Positions 25,102-37,684 of a stretch of DNA of 64,000 nt are shown one piece after another. Source of the DNA: Azadirachta indica (taxonomy: Eukaryota > Streptophyta > Magnoliopsida > Sapindales > Meliaceae); assembly GCA_022749755.1 (NCBI GenBank), contig CM040452.1, forward strand, positions 21,346,350 to 21,410,349, read 5' to 3'. Under the pieces are notes generated by a model that was not told where the DNA came from, ran no database searches, and was given only the letters and a program-made list of their open reading frames with translations. Each line of letters begins with the position of its first letter. The first letter of the stretch is position 1. The position numbers and the translations under genes are program-made.

Positions 25102-26379
25102 GTTCGTTGAATTAATTGCTAGTATAAATATTTATGTTTTATATATAGAGTGAGAGAAAGAGACAGGGGGAGAATGGGATTAAATGGATTTATACGTTAC
25201 ATGGGAAAGATGATTAATTTTATATTTCTTTTGCAATTGTATGAAATTATATATAATTTTTTTTCTAATTTTTGTTAATGTTGTAATACTGATTGTAATT
25301 TGTGTTTAGTAATGATGTTTCCAAAAGAATTTGTGACTGGTTAGTTGGGAGTAATTGTCGCGGTTTAATTAAAAGAGACATTTTCTTTCTTTCTTTCTTT
25401 CTTTTTTTTTTTTAAGTTTTATTTATTATGCATAACAAATAATGTGTTTTATCATTTAGTTCCTTATTCTTTTTATAATTTATGACGAGAAGTATAATTT
25501 ATTCATTTATATTTAATAGATCCATACGTTCTCAAGAAATGACAATAATGTTTTGTGACATTCTGATAGTAAATATTGCAACAACAACGACAACAATAAT
25601 AATAATAAAAGTTTGAAACTTAATTTATTGCAAAGTATCAAATTTATAAAATTTAATGGTATTATGATATTTTTAGTTGAATTTTTATTTGTAAATATAT
25701 AAATATGCATATATTAAAAATCAGATCAATTAAAAATTAAGAAATATGTATAATACCGCCTTAATTGATCATAATGTAAATGCTGTCGTGTCGTGGGTGT
25801 GCATGGTGCTGACTGGCTAGGCGACAGGGGGAGTGAGGGCAATAAGGTAATTTGACGAATTTGACTTGGGCCTCGTCGTTGTAATAAAAGATACGGAATG
25901 TGAGGTTTAGATTTGATAATAAATTAATTAATTAATGGGGAGTGTCGGTGGTGTTAATTAGCTAATTAAATGCCGCCACCTAGTCCCGTGACCCACTTTT
26001 CCTTTAATTCGTTATACGTAATTAAAGCACAATTCGGCCCGGCCCGCCTATTTAAGGATACCGGTGCCCCATAATTTTATTCATTTATTATTTTAAATAT
26101 AATATATATATTTATTTATTTATTTATTTACAGTAATTTACTACTTCAAATCCTTAAAAAATTTAAAAATAGTATTGATAAATACTAAAATTTTATAATA
26201 CACTCGGTGATCCATTTGAATGCATCGAGAAGAGCACCAGTAATTTGTTCACTTATATTTGACCTAACTACTCTCACATCGTATTAATATCAAACAAAAC
26301 CTTAAAATCGTTTAAGTTCTCGTTCAAATCCTTAAAAAATTGTTTGATTTCTTTCACATTAAACATCCCAAATTCATTA

Positions 26380-26410
<31 letters not shown>

Positions 26411-27477
26411 CCCGTGTTTACACTAAAATGACCAAGCTTAGCTTGATCAACTTACCCACAAACAAAATGAAAGTAAAGGTAAAAACAATAAAAATTCCAA
26501 CTACCCCACCTCAGCCTGTTTTCTCTACTTGTGTGATTGCGATAGACACACAAAGACCAATGAAATTTCCTATAAATCAGTGGCCAATATAAGAAGGTAT
26601 TTTCGTTCTTAATGTTGTTGTTGGTGCATGAGGTCGGTCAAATCAAAGGTGCTGAGTTACGCCTTGCGGAGAAGGGAAAGAGAAAGTGGGATTTGCCAAA
26701 TGCCAGCTAATATTTAAAATAAAAAAATAATGGAAATTGGAAATTGTTTCTCAGTCAAGCTCAAAAGATGTTGTTGTACTTGCACATGATCCTATCCTAT
26801 ATTACATTTCTTCATTTATTTTCCCATTAATATGCTTCACATGGCTTAGTCCTTTAATAATATGTAATTTGTTTTCTGCCTACATTACCTATTTATTTGA
26901 TTAATTTCAGGTTTTAGAACGAAAATTAATAGTTGTTTTTCAAATTTAAAAACGTTTGATAGTTAAAAAGAAAAGAACTGTTTGGCGAAATATTTGAAAA
27001 GATGAACACTGAAATAAAAAGTAAAAAAACAAAAATGATGAAATTAGCGTTTTGGACTTTTTTGACAAAAGGTAAAAATATCGTCTTCATTCTCCACTAA
27101 TCATTTTTCATCCAAATTTATAAGACCATCCAGATCAAGTTTACGCAATTCTAAGGATCATCTTTCTGAAAATTACAAGCAATTCTTCAATAGTATAAAA
27201 CATATGCCAGAGAGAAAAAAGTTATTACTATTACAGACATATTAAAAGTTGCCTGTAAAAGAATCTGCATATCCACAAAACAAATGTAAGTTAGAGCTCA
27301 AAAGTATTTCCAGGTAACAGACTGTGGGCAGGAGGAATTGCTGCACAAAGTTTTGAAATAGGGACAGGATGAGGGAGGTGATGAAACGAGTTTTGGCAAC
27401 ACCACAAGTTCAAACATAGAAATTGAACAACTGAAAGCAATTAACGATGATTGAGAACCATGCAATTACTGACGGTC
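25102..27477. other. Spacer between convergent PME and PI4K gamma genes
   Basis: AT-rich. Contains the PME 3' UTR on the left and the PI4K 3' UTR on the right (about 27180-27477). A poly-A run of about 26 bp lies at 26382-26407. GGCCCGGCCCGCC at 26036-26048 is a small GC patch. No gene recognised. Confidence 0.6.
26382..26407. repeat. Poly-A tract
   Basis: About 26 consecutive A. No recognisable mRNA-like sequence precedes it, so it is listed only as a homopolymer. Confidence 0.8.
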
Positions 27478-29626
27478 TTATTGAGTTAGATCATCAAGAC
27501 AACGATCCATGATCAATGCAACAGAGTTGAGAAATCCATCTTCACTTGTTCCAGGAAGCACTGCTTCTTGAGCTTCTTGGACAATCTGCTCGATCACAGA
27601 CTCCTCTTTCAGAGTTTTCCTACACATGATGCTACCGATTGCAAAGGGAGTGAGTCCTCTCTCTGCACCTTTCTTCAGAAGCATGGTGGAAATGCGGAGA
27701 ATCCGAGCACACTCAGGCGGTATGTCCCAACCATGAAATTTCAGTAGTTCAATATCCTTTTCGGCATCCAATGAGTTGATGTAATTGATGGTTTCAGTAG
27801 AGTAGGGTTGGCGAGCTTGTGGCCAGTAGAGCCAGTCGAACGTGCAATCCTCAAACTGTAGTGAAAAGAGAAAGAATCAGAGAAGTGATGGAAATTAGGG
27901 GTTACACAAACAATATTCTAGAATGAGAGTATATCTCTATTACACAAAGAATACTCTGTTGAAAAATATAATATATCTAAATGAAACAACATGTCACCGC
28001 ATAATTTAAAATCTCACAACTAAGTATATGCATTCCTTATCCATGCAGCAAATGAAACAACACATCTTATGGAAATAACAGATTATCTCTGATATAATAA
28101 GTCAAGGTATCATACGATTGCCTTCAGAAAAGCTACATTTACTGTGAACATCATTCAACAAGAAATACAATGTCAATTGAGAGAAAGCCATTTGACCTGA
28201 ATAACAAGATGAAAATAATAGTGGATATAAGAAAAAGAAATGGACTTACATTATCGGGCAAGCAATAGCCATGATCAATTGGAATAAGCTTGATCTGCCC
28301 TTCTTCATCTTTGCTAACCAATATGTTCCCAGCATGCCTATCAGTATTTGCCAACCTTATGTCCAACACAGAGATCTTGTGTACCTCATCCACAGGGAAT
28401 GCACGAGGTCCCATATCTTCACAACTTCCAATGTTCTTCATAAACATTTGCAGTGATCCAATCTTAGCATGCTTGAGGTCATTTTCAAAACCGTTTGGAT
28501 GATTAAACCCTTTGTGCAAACACCTGACCATAATTGTAGGGGGAACCCCAGCAAAGCCCCACTCCTCCTCATCAAGAGAGCAAGATGCACCAATTGGATG
28601 GTCCAAAATGTATGCTGCAACTTCCCTCAAGGCTCCTTCTCCCACTCGTGTCCCTTTCTTCAATCCTTCACCGTCTATTGACAAGGGTAACCCTCGAGGA
28701 TTATTCACAGCCATGGGCTCCTCATCAATTGGCTTGAAAACAGAAATATAGTTCTGACCGGACGAATCTTGCATAAAATAAGCCCCTCCCGATCCCTCTG
28801 AGGAGGGAATGGGTTCATTACCTCTCTCTAACCCATCAAAAGTAGAGCGAATTAGCTTTTCGATCACTATTGGCAGTTGAATACCGGAATCAAAAATTAG
28901 AGGTTCCAAAAGGAAATCATATTGTAACAACTTCCTCTCTCTAGCCTGGCATCCAAAGAGTAATGTCCCTAACTGGTTTTCTCCTACAACATCAAACCCC
29001 TTCTTATTTACATTTGTTGCCTCAATGGACACTTCAAAATCTTTCTGAATTGGTTTAGGCCTTACTTTAGCAGATTTTCGAACTAGCAAGTGAATCACAG
29101 CATCATTGCTTTTACATATATCAGTTATGAGCCTCTGATCTTCAAGCTCCTCGCCATCACATATCAGTTCCTGATCCTTAAGATTTACAAACCCTCTTCC
29201 TTTTCTAGCGATTTCCTGCTTCACATACCCCACATTTCTACCCCTCTCAACATGAAACTCAAACACCTTCCCACATACAGTTGTAACAGTGATGGCTTGG
29301 AGATCTGAAAGCCTAAGCACCAAGTGCAAAACGTTACCATCAGCTAGCCCATAGTCCTTGATACGAGAATTGCTCCTAGCAAGTTCTCTCCCTTCGTAAA
29401 CCAGTTTTTGCTTCTTCACAAAGAACCCCTTGTAACTCTGAATCCTCAATTTCACAGAGGCAATTGAATCTGACTCCATGACACGCATGGGAATCACAGA
29501 ACCACCAACACTCAAGAAGATCAAGATTGAGTCACTCATGGGCTTCCCATATCGATGGGCAAAATTTCCAGGGAAGTTCAAAGACTCTTCAAGCACCGGA
29601 CTAAGAGCTACACTGGCCATTGACAT
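27478..29626 (-). CDS. Phosphatidylinositol 4-kinase gamma with two ubiquitin-like domains
   Basis: Two coding exons, 29626-28250 and 27855-27478, with one GT-AG intron; 584 residues. Two tandem ubiquitin-like domains lie at about 34-105 and 112-183. The PI3/4-kinase-like domain then has GSGGAYFMQ at 279-286, Lys298 in VFKPIDEEP, the catalytic loop LDIRLANTDRHAGNILV with DRHAGN at 429-434, and the metal-binding PIDHGYC (Asp451). The C-terminal exon begins FEDCTFDWLYWPQA. This is the plant UbDK/PI4K gamma group (gamma 3/4-like). Several members act as protein Ser/Thr kinases rather than proven lipid kinases, so lipid activity should not be assumed. It forms a minus-strand run with the DPP and CBL4 genes. 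MSMASVALSP matches the family start. A read-through past 28250 is intron. Confidence 0.95.
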
Positions 29627-30405
29627 TGTTGCTTCTAAAGATCTAAAACCCTGTAGAACTTCTAAATCCTATGTCGCAATCAGAGAAGTTCAAAAGCTTT
29701 GAACAGCCCAAATCCAAATGCCCTAAGTCAACAAACAATCTAAACTCCAAGATTCTACCTAAGAACTAAACTCTAACAAATTAAAGAAATCCAAACATAT
29801 CTGATTAATATCATAAACGAATTAAAACTCCACACAAATGCAAGAAACCTTCAAAAAGTAGTAGGCTTCGCGTCACCTGAAGAAACGATTTCTCCAGAAT
29901 GACTCCATTCTACAATTTGACAATTCCTGTTCCATCTTCGAGACTGCTCACAATTTCCCCAAAAAAGGTTAGGGTTATTGTAGCCTCACCCAATGCCTAC
30001 AAAAAAATAAAATAAAATAAAATTTAGGCAATCAGAGACTAAAAGTCGAACTACTATGCCCTATTTCCTTTGAAAAAGGAAAAAGGTATTAATAGATTAT
30101 GTAAATATATTTGACGAAGCCAGACAGTTCAATACGAGAAGTTTCAAAGCATAATATTTCGATCTCTTTACATTTTCCTCGCAATTTCTCGCCAACCAAT
30201 AAAAAATGATCGAAATGTACGCTAACTTTTACAAAGCTACGACGAATTAATATACCTAAAATGAAAATCAACATCTGATTCAATCGATCAACATAAATAT
30301 AAATAATATGTTAATTAATTCTCCGTACACCAAACAGATTGTAGCAATGCTGAACCTTGACAATCAAATTTAAAGACAAAAAAAGAAAAGAAAAGAAAAC
30401 ATACC
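29627..30405 (-). other. 5' UTR of PI4K gamma with two probable introns
   Basis: Minus-strand splice signals suggest UTR introns at about 30404-29997 (donor GAG|GTATGT, acceptor TTTTTTTGTAG) and 29876-29651 (donor TCAG|GTGACG, acceptor TTCTACAG). This leaves a 24-nt leader before the ATG. Inferred from signals only. Confidence 0.5.
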
Positions 30406-30599
30406 TCGGCGAAGCCCAAATGAAAAACTGAAATCGAATAATAAAGGAAGAAAATTGAAATCGATTTGTGGATGTGTTTCTTATCAGAGACTTAATTCCC
30501 AAGTTTCCGAGAAAGTGGAAATTTTCTCGAGAAACTTCAGCGAAAGTAGTTGTAGAGATAGAGAGAGAAAGAGTTGAATAAAGAACTGTTAAATGCTAA

Positions 30600-31798
30600 C
30601 CGTGTTGAACAATGCGAGTAAGATATATATATATATATATATTGTCGGATTAGTCTGACATTTTTTAAGTCTTTTGACTGTAGCTTGGAGAACAATTAAC
30701 GGCGCTATGCTACGAACCTAACGTCGCTTTATTTTATTTTATTTTGTTTTATTTAGTATAATTTTCAATTTATCCAATTAATTTTAACCATCATTAATCT
30801 GCCCCACTTTTAATAAAAGTCATCACCAAATCGTTAGATTCCGCCGTTAAATTTAACAGCTGATCGCGATTGATGATATAAAAGGATAGTGTAACCTCTA
30901 AAAAACTTAAATTAATTTTTATTGTTTTCCTTTTCTTCTTCTTCCCTGGTTCTTTTCGTCTCTCTTCATTTCTCTTTCATGGCTGCTGTAAGCAGCTTCC
31001 AATGGTTGCTAAGATAAATAAAAAAGAATAAAAGAGAGAACAAAAAAACAAAAACAGAGGAGGGAGAAGGAAGAAATAAATAAATAATTATTCTTTTATT
31101 AATTTTAATTTATAAAATTATAATTTTATTCTTTTAATTGTTTAAAATAATAGTGACTGCCTAAAATTCTGGTAGTTTTTTGATAATTATCAAAATTAGT
31201 TGGATAAATTGAAGATTATCCTTTTATTTATTTAATAAGATATTCTATATTTGTTGGATTTTTTTAATTGTTCAGAAGATAAATTCCATTTTTTTAAAAA
31301 AAATAAAAAGATTGCAAAGGGAATTCTTGCCTGCTATATGAATATTTATAAAGACATCTAGTAGATACAAACTTATAATGTTATTAATTTGGTTTCAATA
31401 AGTATTTAATAATTCTAAAAATTTTCAAAAAAAAGAGGAGGAATTTTCAAACGGGTTTCGGATCATATCATGCAAAAACCAAGTAAATTGTATTTCATTA
31501 ACAAAGCAAGATGAAAAACTCAAATCTGAACACTTCATTAAACTTTTGTGAACTAAGCAATATACTGCAGAGAGATTAAATCTTTACAAAAAAAGCACAA
31601 TCCAAAATGAAAATCCATGGTACAATATTTGACATCTAGGTTGAGGAATGATGCATCAAGAAATTACAGGAACGAGGAAGCGCCTGTCATCCAAGATTTT
31701 ACAAATGCAGAAGGAAGAGTAAACAAAATTCAGATCAGAAAATTGAGGCTAATAATGAACAATCTTCTCTAGCCTAACATGATATGAAAAGGATTACT
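30600..31798. other. PI4K gamma promoter and DPP 3' region
   Basis: AT-rich, with (AT)n at about 30630-30652. The stretch 31440-31798 probably includes the DPP 3' UTR. No ORF of note. Confidence 0.55.
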
Positions 31799-34777
31799 TT
31801 ACAATGTTCTCTCTATGAATTCCCATATTCTTTCTTCCATGTAAATTCTGTCCCTATGGCGACGTGGCATATGACGTTCATCTGGGAAGATCAATATTTC
31901 ATAAGGCTTTCGGGCTGCCACAAGAGCGTTAATAAGCCTTGCCGTGTGCCTAAAATGCACATTTTCATCAATCATTCCATGCACCAGTAATAACTTTCCT
32001 TTCATCTTGTGCACGTGGTGCATCACAGAGCTGTACTCATAAACTACAGGGTCCTCAGAAGGCAATCCCATGTACTTTTCTGTGTAAAATGTGTCATATC
32101 CATCCCATGACGTAACTGGGGCACCGGCTACAGCACATTGGAAGACATCAGGAAACCTTGCCAAAGTCATTGCTGAGAGATAACCACCATAGCTCCAGCC
32201 ATACAAACCAATGTGGCCAACTTTTGCCAGCCCTTCTTTGATCAGCCATTCAGCTCCAGTCAGCTGATCCTCGGCATCAATACGCCCACAATTGCGCTTG
32301 ATAGCTGCTTCAAACTTTAATCCACGTCGAGTAGTTCCTCTATTATCTAACTGCAAAGGGTGAGCAATCAAAATATATTTAAGTGGCAAAGACAAGTTTA
32401 ACAATGAACAGATTGGGCTATCCACTTTGAGGCGAATACTAACCTTCCACACCAAAATGCCTTTGCTTCGTAAATATTGTGCCCTCATGTCAACAGTATT
32501 TATCCACGAATCACATACAAGTTGAACACTAGGACCACCATAAACACTTATCAAGGTTTTGTACGGTGGAGGCCCATATCTCGTTTCATCAGGCTTGTAT
32601 AAAGCACCATATAACACAGTCCCGTCATTTGCCTGAATCTGAACTATCTCTGGAGGCTCAAGTTGAAGCCTTTTTATTCTAGGAACTGTCAGTGGCTGCT
32701 CATACAGAGGTAGGATTATGCTTCCATCTTGCAAAGAGCGAAGTAAAATCCTCGGGGGAGTATCAAGGGAATCATGAAAATCAACAAAATTGCGCATATT
32801 ATGATCAAGCACAGCAACATGTTTTCCTTTCCCATGTGTTAATTTCACTGGAGCCTCCAAAGTATGGTTCCAATCTGGGTACAATTTTGCACAATAAAGA
32901 TGTGATTCCAAAGGTCCGTCTAGTGTTCCAGTGAAATACACAAGCCCAGCAGCCTCATTGACACCAACTATTTGCTCGACCATCCATTCACCTTCCGTGA
33001 TGGGTCCTAAGCAAAAGCCATTATTATCATGCAGATAAAGATGTCTAAATCCTGTTTTTTCACTTGCCCAGATAAATCCTCCAGAAAATTTGGTTACGCT
33101 TTTATCTAGTGCTGTAAAGCAGTCATGTAAGTTAACCCATGAATCTAATTCTTCGACGAATACAACTTTTCTTTGGCCTGTCTTGATATCAAATTTCAGT
33201 ACCTTTAATTTGGTATGAGACCTATTCAAAACCTGAGCTGTAAGAACATTCCCATGCATCCAATTGACTCTCGCCAAATATTCCTCCTCGTTATTTTGAT
33301 TGTTTCCGCCACAAAGAAGATCCATCCAAGTGATGGGACCTCCAGTAGCAGAAACTACTCCTAGGCGAACTTTGACATTAGAGGTACCGGCAAAAGGATA
33401 AGCATGGTCTTCCTGTGCCTCTGAACCAACTGAACTTTTACCTTGGTGCATAATTCTAAAAAGAGGTACCTCGGAAGAATCAACTTGTGTAAAGGCAATA
33501 AACTTGCCATCAAGTGACCACCAATACCCATTCTTCCGATCCATTTCCTCCTGCAATTGGCAAAATTCAGAAAGCTGAGTATTTTGTACGCAATAAAAAT
33601 TACTTTCTTTCAACTAAGGACTCATAGCTGCATTAATAAAACATAAACTAACTAGAGCGTAAATATAAAAATATGGCACAGGAAGGAATGAGATTTCGCG
33701 GGATTCTCACCTGAGCTATATACTCAGCAAGGCCATGCGTCTGCAACACATAAAAAGCTAGTATCACATTCAAGACAACAAAATCATAAAATATTTTGGG
33801 ATGTTCAGAAATTTAACTCATTTCTTCTACAAAATGTCAGAGTAAAGGCGAACTTAGGAAGTCATCTCAACTATAGAAGTTCAATACACAAAGCTACAAG
33901 TTTATTCCACAGCTCTAACAAAAATGAAAAGATATAGATCATAAACAGATTATCTTCCAATCTCTACAAAATAGCAAAATTCTCTCATTAGTTGAAACTG
34001 GTTAATCAGCACTTACCAGTGTGTTTCCATTTGCACCATGCGTTAACTGTCTCTGTTCATTGGACAAGAGATTCAGCACATGCAACTCATAATCTCTCAC
34101 ATATGCAATCATTGTACCATCTGGGGAGAGATGTGGATCAATGACTGGCAAGGATGAGGAGCTTGATAACTTGAGCTCTGCTTTTGAACTAGAAAGATCC
34201 TGAAAATAAATCTGTCCAGAAAAAGAAACAAATTCAGCAGCTGAACAGGATAGCAAACAAAGTTTGTGGTGGAAATAGATGGGAGGTAAAAATTGGTGTA
34301 GGTGTTTGATTCAGCAGTTGAACTAACCCCATCAGGCAAAGGCACCATGATTGTTTTCTTCTTTGAACTCGTCTTCACCCATTCATATCGTGTCACTCCC
34401 AACCCACGCTCCCTCAACCTTTCCCTCCTTAATTTCTCTTCCGGTGATATGTTACTCTCATCAAGGCCACCATCTGGAGGGCTAAAAAACAATTCTTGCC
34501 TGCATGTCTTGAGATCAAAAGCAAAGACTTTTCTACTCAAGGAGTGATCCGGACTTAACAAGTAAGTTATTAGATTATCATCTGGACTAAAACCAATTGA
34601 AGTTGGCGCAACATATCCGGGCAATGGTGACTGCACTATCTCTTCGAGCGGGAAGAGAATACAATCATCAATAGTTTGTGGCACAGTGTTATCTGTCAAG
34701 GGCATATTGCACGAAGACAGTGATGATCTTAATCGCTTCAAATTCCTCTTTTCCTTGCTCTCATCAACTGATTGCAT
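31799..34777 (-). CDS. DPP8/9-like prolyl oligopeptidase (dipeptidyl peptidase family, S9B)
   Basis: Five coding exons on the minus strand: 34777-34328, 34211-34017, 33740-33711 (a 30-nt microexon), 33550-32444 and 32350-31799. All introns are GT-AG and the protein is 777 residues. The N-terminal part is the DPP beta-propeller ([58 protein letters not shown]). The C-terminal alpha/beta-hydrolase domain has the catalytic triad Ser647 (GWSYGG), Asp722 (GMIDENVHF) and His754 (DERHMPR). The EE pair in the QEEM motif is the N-terminus-binding signature of DPP4-type enzymes. No signal peptide is seen, suggesting a cytosolic exo-dipeptidase cleaving after Pro or Ala. The Arabidopsis match from memory is At5g24260. 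The last intron is 93 nt with no in-frame stop. A 5' UTR intron probably starts at about 35302. Confidence 0.94.
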
Positions 34778-35499
34778 TACAGATTAACCCACTAACTGGT
34801 ACAGCTCAAAATCACAACATAATATGAACATAAAGCACCCATCAAAAGCAAAAAGAACGCAGAAAAAAAAATTCAATTAAGCCAATAAAGATTTATCTTT
34901 CGTCTACTTAACAATGAAATGATATCAAAACCTACTGCAAGATACCTCAAAATCTAATACAATACCAAGAAGGCAGCATTTTAACATTTTCATTTCACTT
35001 ACATTTTCCCATAATTTCACAGCGACCAAACGGTAAAGGGTCAACTTCAGACACAAAATTATGCAGAAAAAAGAAAATTAGAACTAATAAATGCAATAAA
35101 ATACCTGCTAAGAGATTCCAGTAATCAGCTTCTTGGAAACAAAATCCATTGAATCTTGTCAAAGCTCAATAAACTGAAGCAAATTCAAACAAATTTTAAG
35201 TTTCAAATAAAAAGAATCAATTGTTGTTTTTTGGTAGTATCTATATTGAAAAAGACAGAAATCGTCATTTCTTGATAAAGGGTATTGGATTCGAATGTTA
35301 CCTGCAAAAGAGTTTGTGATTTGATCAGTTCCCAAAACAAAAAAAAATGGCCAAAACTAAATTTGAAAATAAAATAAAAATTTTTTGATAAAGATTTGGA
35401 TTCCTGGGAGATTAGAATAGTTGGATTGAGAATCAGAATTGGATTCTCTCAGAGATCTAATGAGAGTGAAGTACTTTCGTTCTAGGCTGCTTGTTATTG

Positions 35500-37684
35500 T
35501 ACTTTGAAAACCTGGAGATGAAATTGGTTTGTATTTGTAATTTAACAGTAAATAATAATAATATAATAATAATTAAGTTGAATAATGAGCATTGTAGCTG
35601 TTACACGCGCGAATAAGTCGCGTGTATCTGAAGTAAATCTGATTCTGATGTTAGTATGCTGATTATCGTTTTGACCGGTTTAGTATATCCACATGGCAAT
35701 TTCATTTACAGATTTACTCTAAAATGTATTTTCGCTTGTTATTATTTATTATCATCATGTCCGATTTCCTATTTATTGCTTAATTCATATTATACATGAT
35801 TGAATAAATTGTCTCTCGATTAGTCAACTGAGTTTCCATCTTTATAATTATCCAATTTTCTTATTTTTAAAATATTTTTGGAAAGAAAGAATTATTTGCA
35901 AAATATTAAATGGTCTTGGTCTTTTTCCATTTCAGGAGAGAAAATTAAAATTTGAAATTTTTAATACTATCTCAACAAATATTACTAGTTAAACTAATTA
36001 ATACCATCTTTATGATTATATAATTTTTTAAATTTTTTAATTATTGAATAATTATAAGGTACATTTTTTTCTCAATTTTTGTAAGAAAGAAATCAAATTT
36101 TAAATTTTTTTATATTATCTCAAGATGTTTGTTCATTAAATCAATTATATTAGTCAAAATTAACAAGTAATTTTATGAAAATAAATTCATATATAATTTT
36201 TTTTTATATAAATTGATTTGAATATTATATAATCGCTATATGTATCATACTATTTTTTTTAATATTAAAAGAAAGATTTTTTAAAAACTAATTCAAATAA
36301 ATAATATCCCTCTTTTATATTAGCACAAGAAGGATTGGAACACAATATTTTGCTAATTAATTTAACTAGCACGTAAAGTTTGTATGAATAATATCCAATT
36401 GCTGGTATCATAAATAATTTAACCGAGAAAAAAATGTCTTTTTTAAAAGAAGAATTATGAAAAATATGTTGAATACATGCACTTGATTATTTATTTTTTG
36501 ATATTTTGGAGTAGAACGCATTCATTTGTTGATACTTGAAGATCGTTGGTTCCAATCGCTTTAAATGCGGGTGGAGTGCACATCCTTACAAATACTTCAA
36601 GAAAATTCCCTTTCTATTTACTGGAAAAATTAAAAAAAAAATTGAGCTCAAAATAATATAAAATAATAAAAGACAAATAAACAGAATCCTTGGTGATTGA
36701 GAGGCCACCATTGCTGCTGATGCTGATGCTCCCTTCAGACTCCACGTGTCACATCTTTGGTGTCATCAAAAGTTCCAAAGCTTTTTTATTTGCCTTGACA
36801 AAGTCATAAATAACATTATCATCTAGGTGTTACTGTTTAATGTGCTGATAGACATGGACCACGATGGACTGGACCATTTAGAGACTGCCACGTACGAATC
36901 GTTGAACTACGGAATTTGGGCCCACAATTGTATGATTGTGGCTTACGATGACTCATTTTCTCATCAGTCTAAATGGATAATTGTGAAAGGGCAATTTTAT
37001 AAATAATTTTTTTTTATAATTGGGCGTGTGATTTGGGTAGAAATTTGAGTGAACAAGTCATTTAGTGTTGCCTAAGATAATGACAATTGACAAAGCAATA
37101 TAAAAATACAAAAATGAAATTATGAGATTAGGAAGAATAATTAGATGATAGCAACCTCTTGACGTTGGGCCCAAAACAGCCCAATCTTTTAGATCGCCTA
37201 TTGTTTTTGGTCTCATCAACTTGCAAGCTGGTTAAAAGCCCAATATCATCTAGGTGTACATAAGTGCTGGACTTATGACACCAAGTATAGATATGATGTG
37301 GAGAGTAATAAAAGAATCCATTTATTGAACATAGAACAAGGACTTTAAACTACAAATACTCTCCTCTCTTCTCAGTTTCTCATCCAAAAATTTTTCTGAT
37401 GCTTTAACCAGACAAAACATAAAACAAAACTTATGTACAGTTAAACTTGACCAACCTCACATACAGGAACATGTTACAATACCAAAATGGAACTGATTGA
37501 AGATCAGAGATCGCTAGTTGGCTGCGCTTCAGGACGCTGTAAACAATAGCTCCTGGCATCTAGCTCTTCCAACACGATAGATATGAACATACTGCAAAGT
37601 TGAAAGTTAAAAAGGTCTTGTAATGTCATTAATAATGTAACTGTAGAACATGACATGTTCACAACATTTACATTTCATACGAGC
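35500..37684. other. DPP promoter side and CBL4 3' region
   Basis: AT-rich sequence. The patch 36700-36960 is richer in G/C and holds CCACGTGTC and GGGCCCA motifs; more GGGCCCA/GCCCAA motifs lie near 37165-37185. About 37300-37684 should be the CBL4 3' UTR. No coding sequence recognised. Confidence 0.55.

Noticed and set aside
26382..26407. Poly-A tract as a retroposed-gene tail
   Set aside because: The preceding sequence has no coding or mRNA-like similarity that I can see, and no flanking duplication was found.
26344..26592. 82-codon frame with a Lys run
   Set aside because: It runs through a poly-A tract; no recognised sequence on either side.
28271..28751. Several plus-strand frames inside the PI4K gamma gene
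   Set aside because: Antisense shadows of a well-conserved kinase exon with no independent homology.
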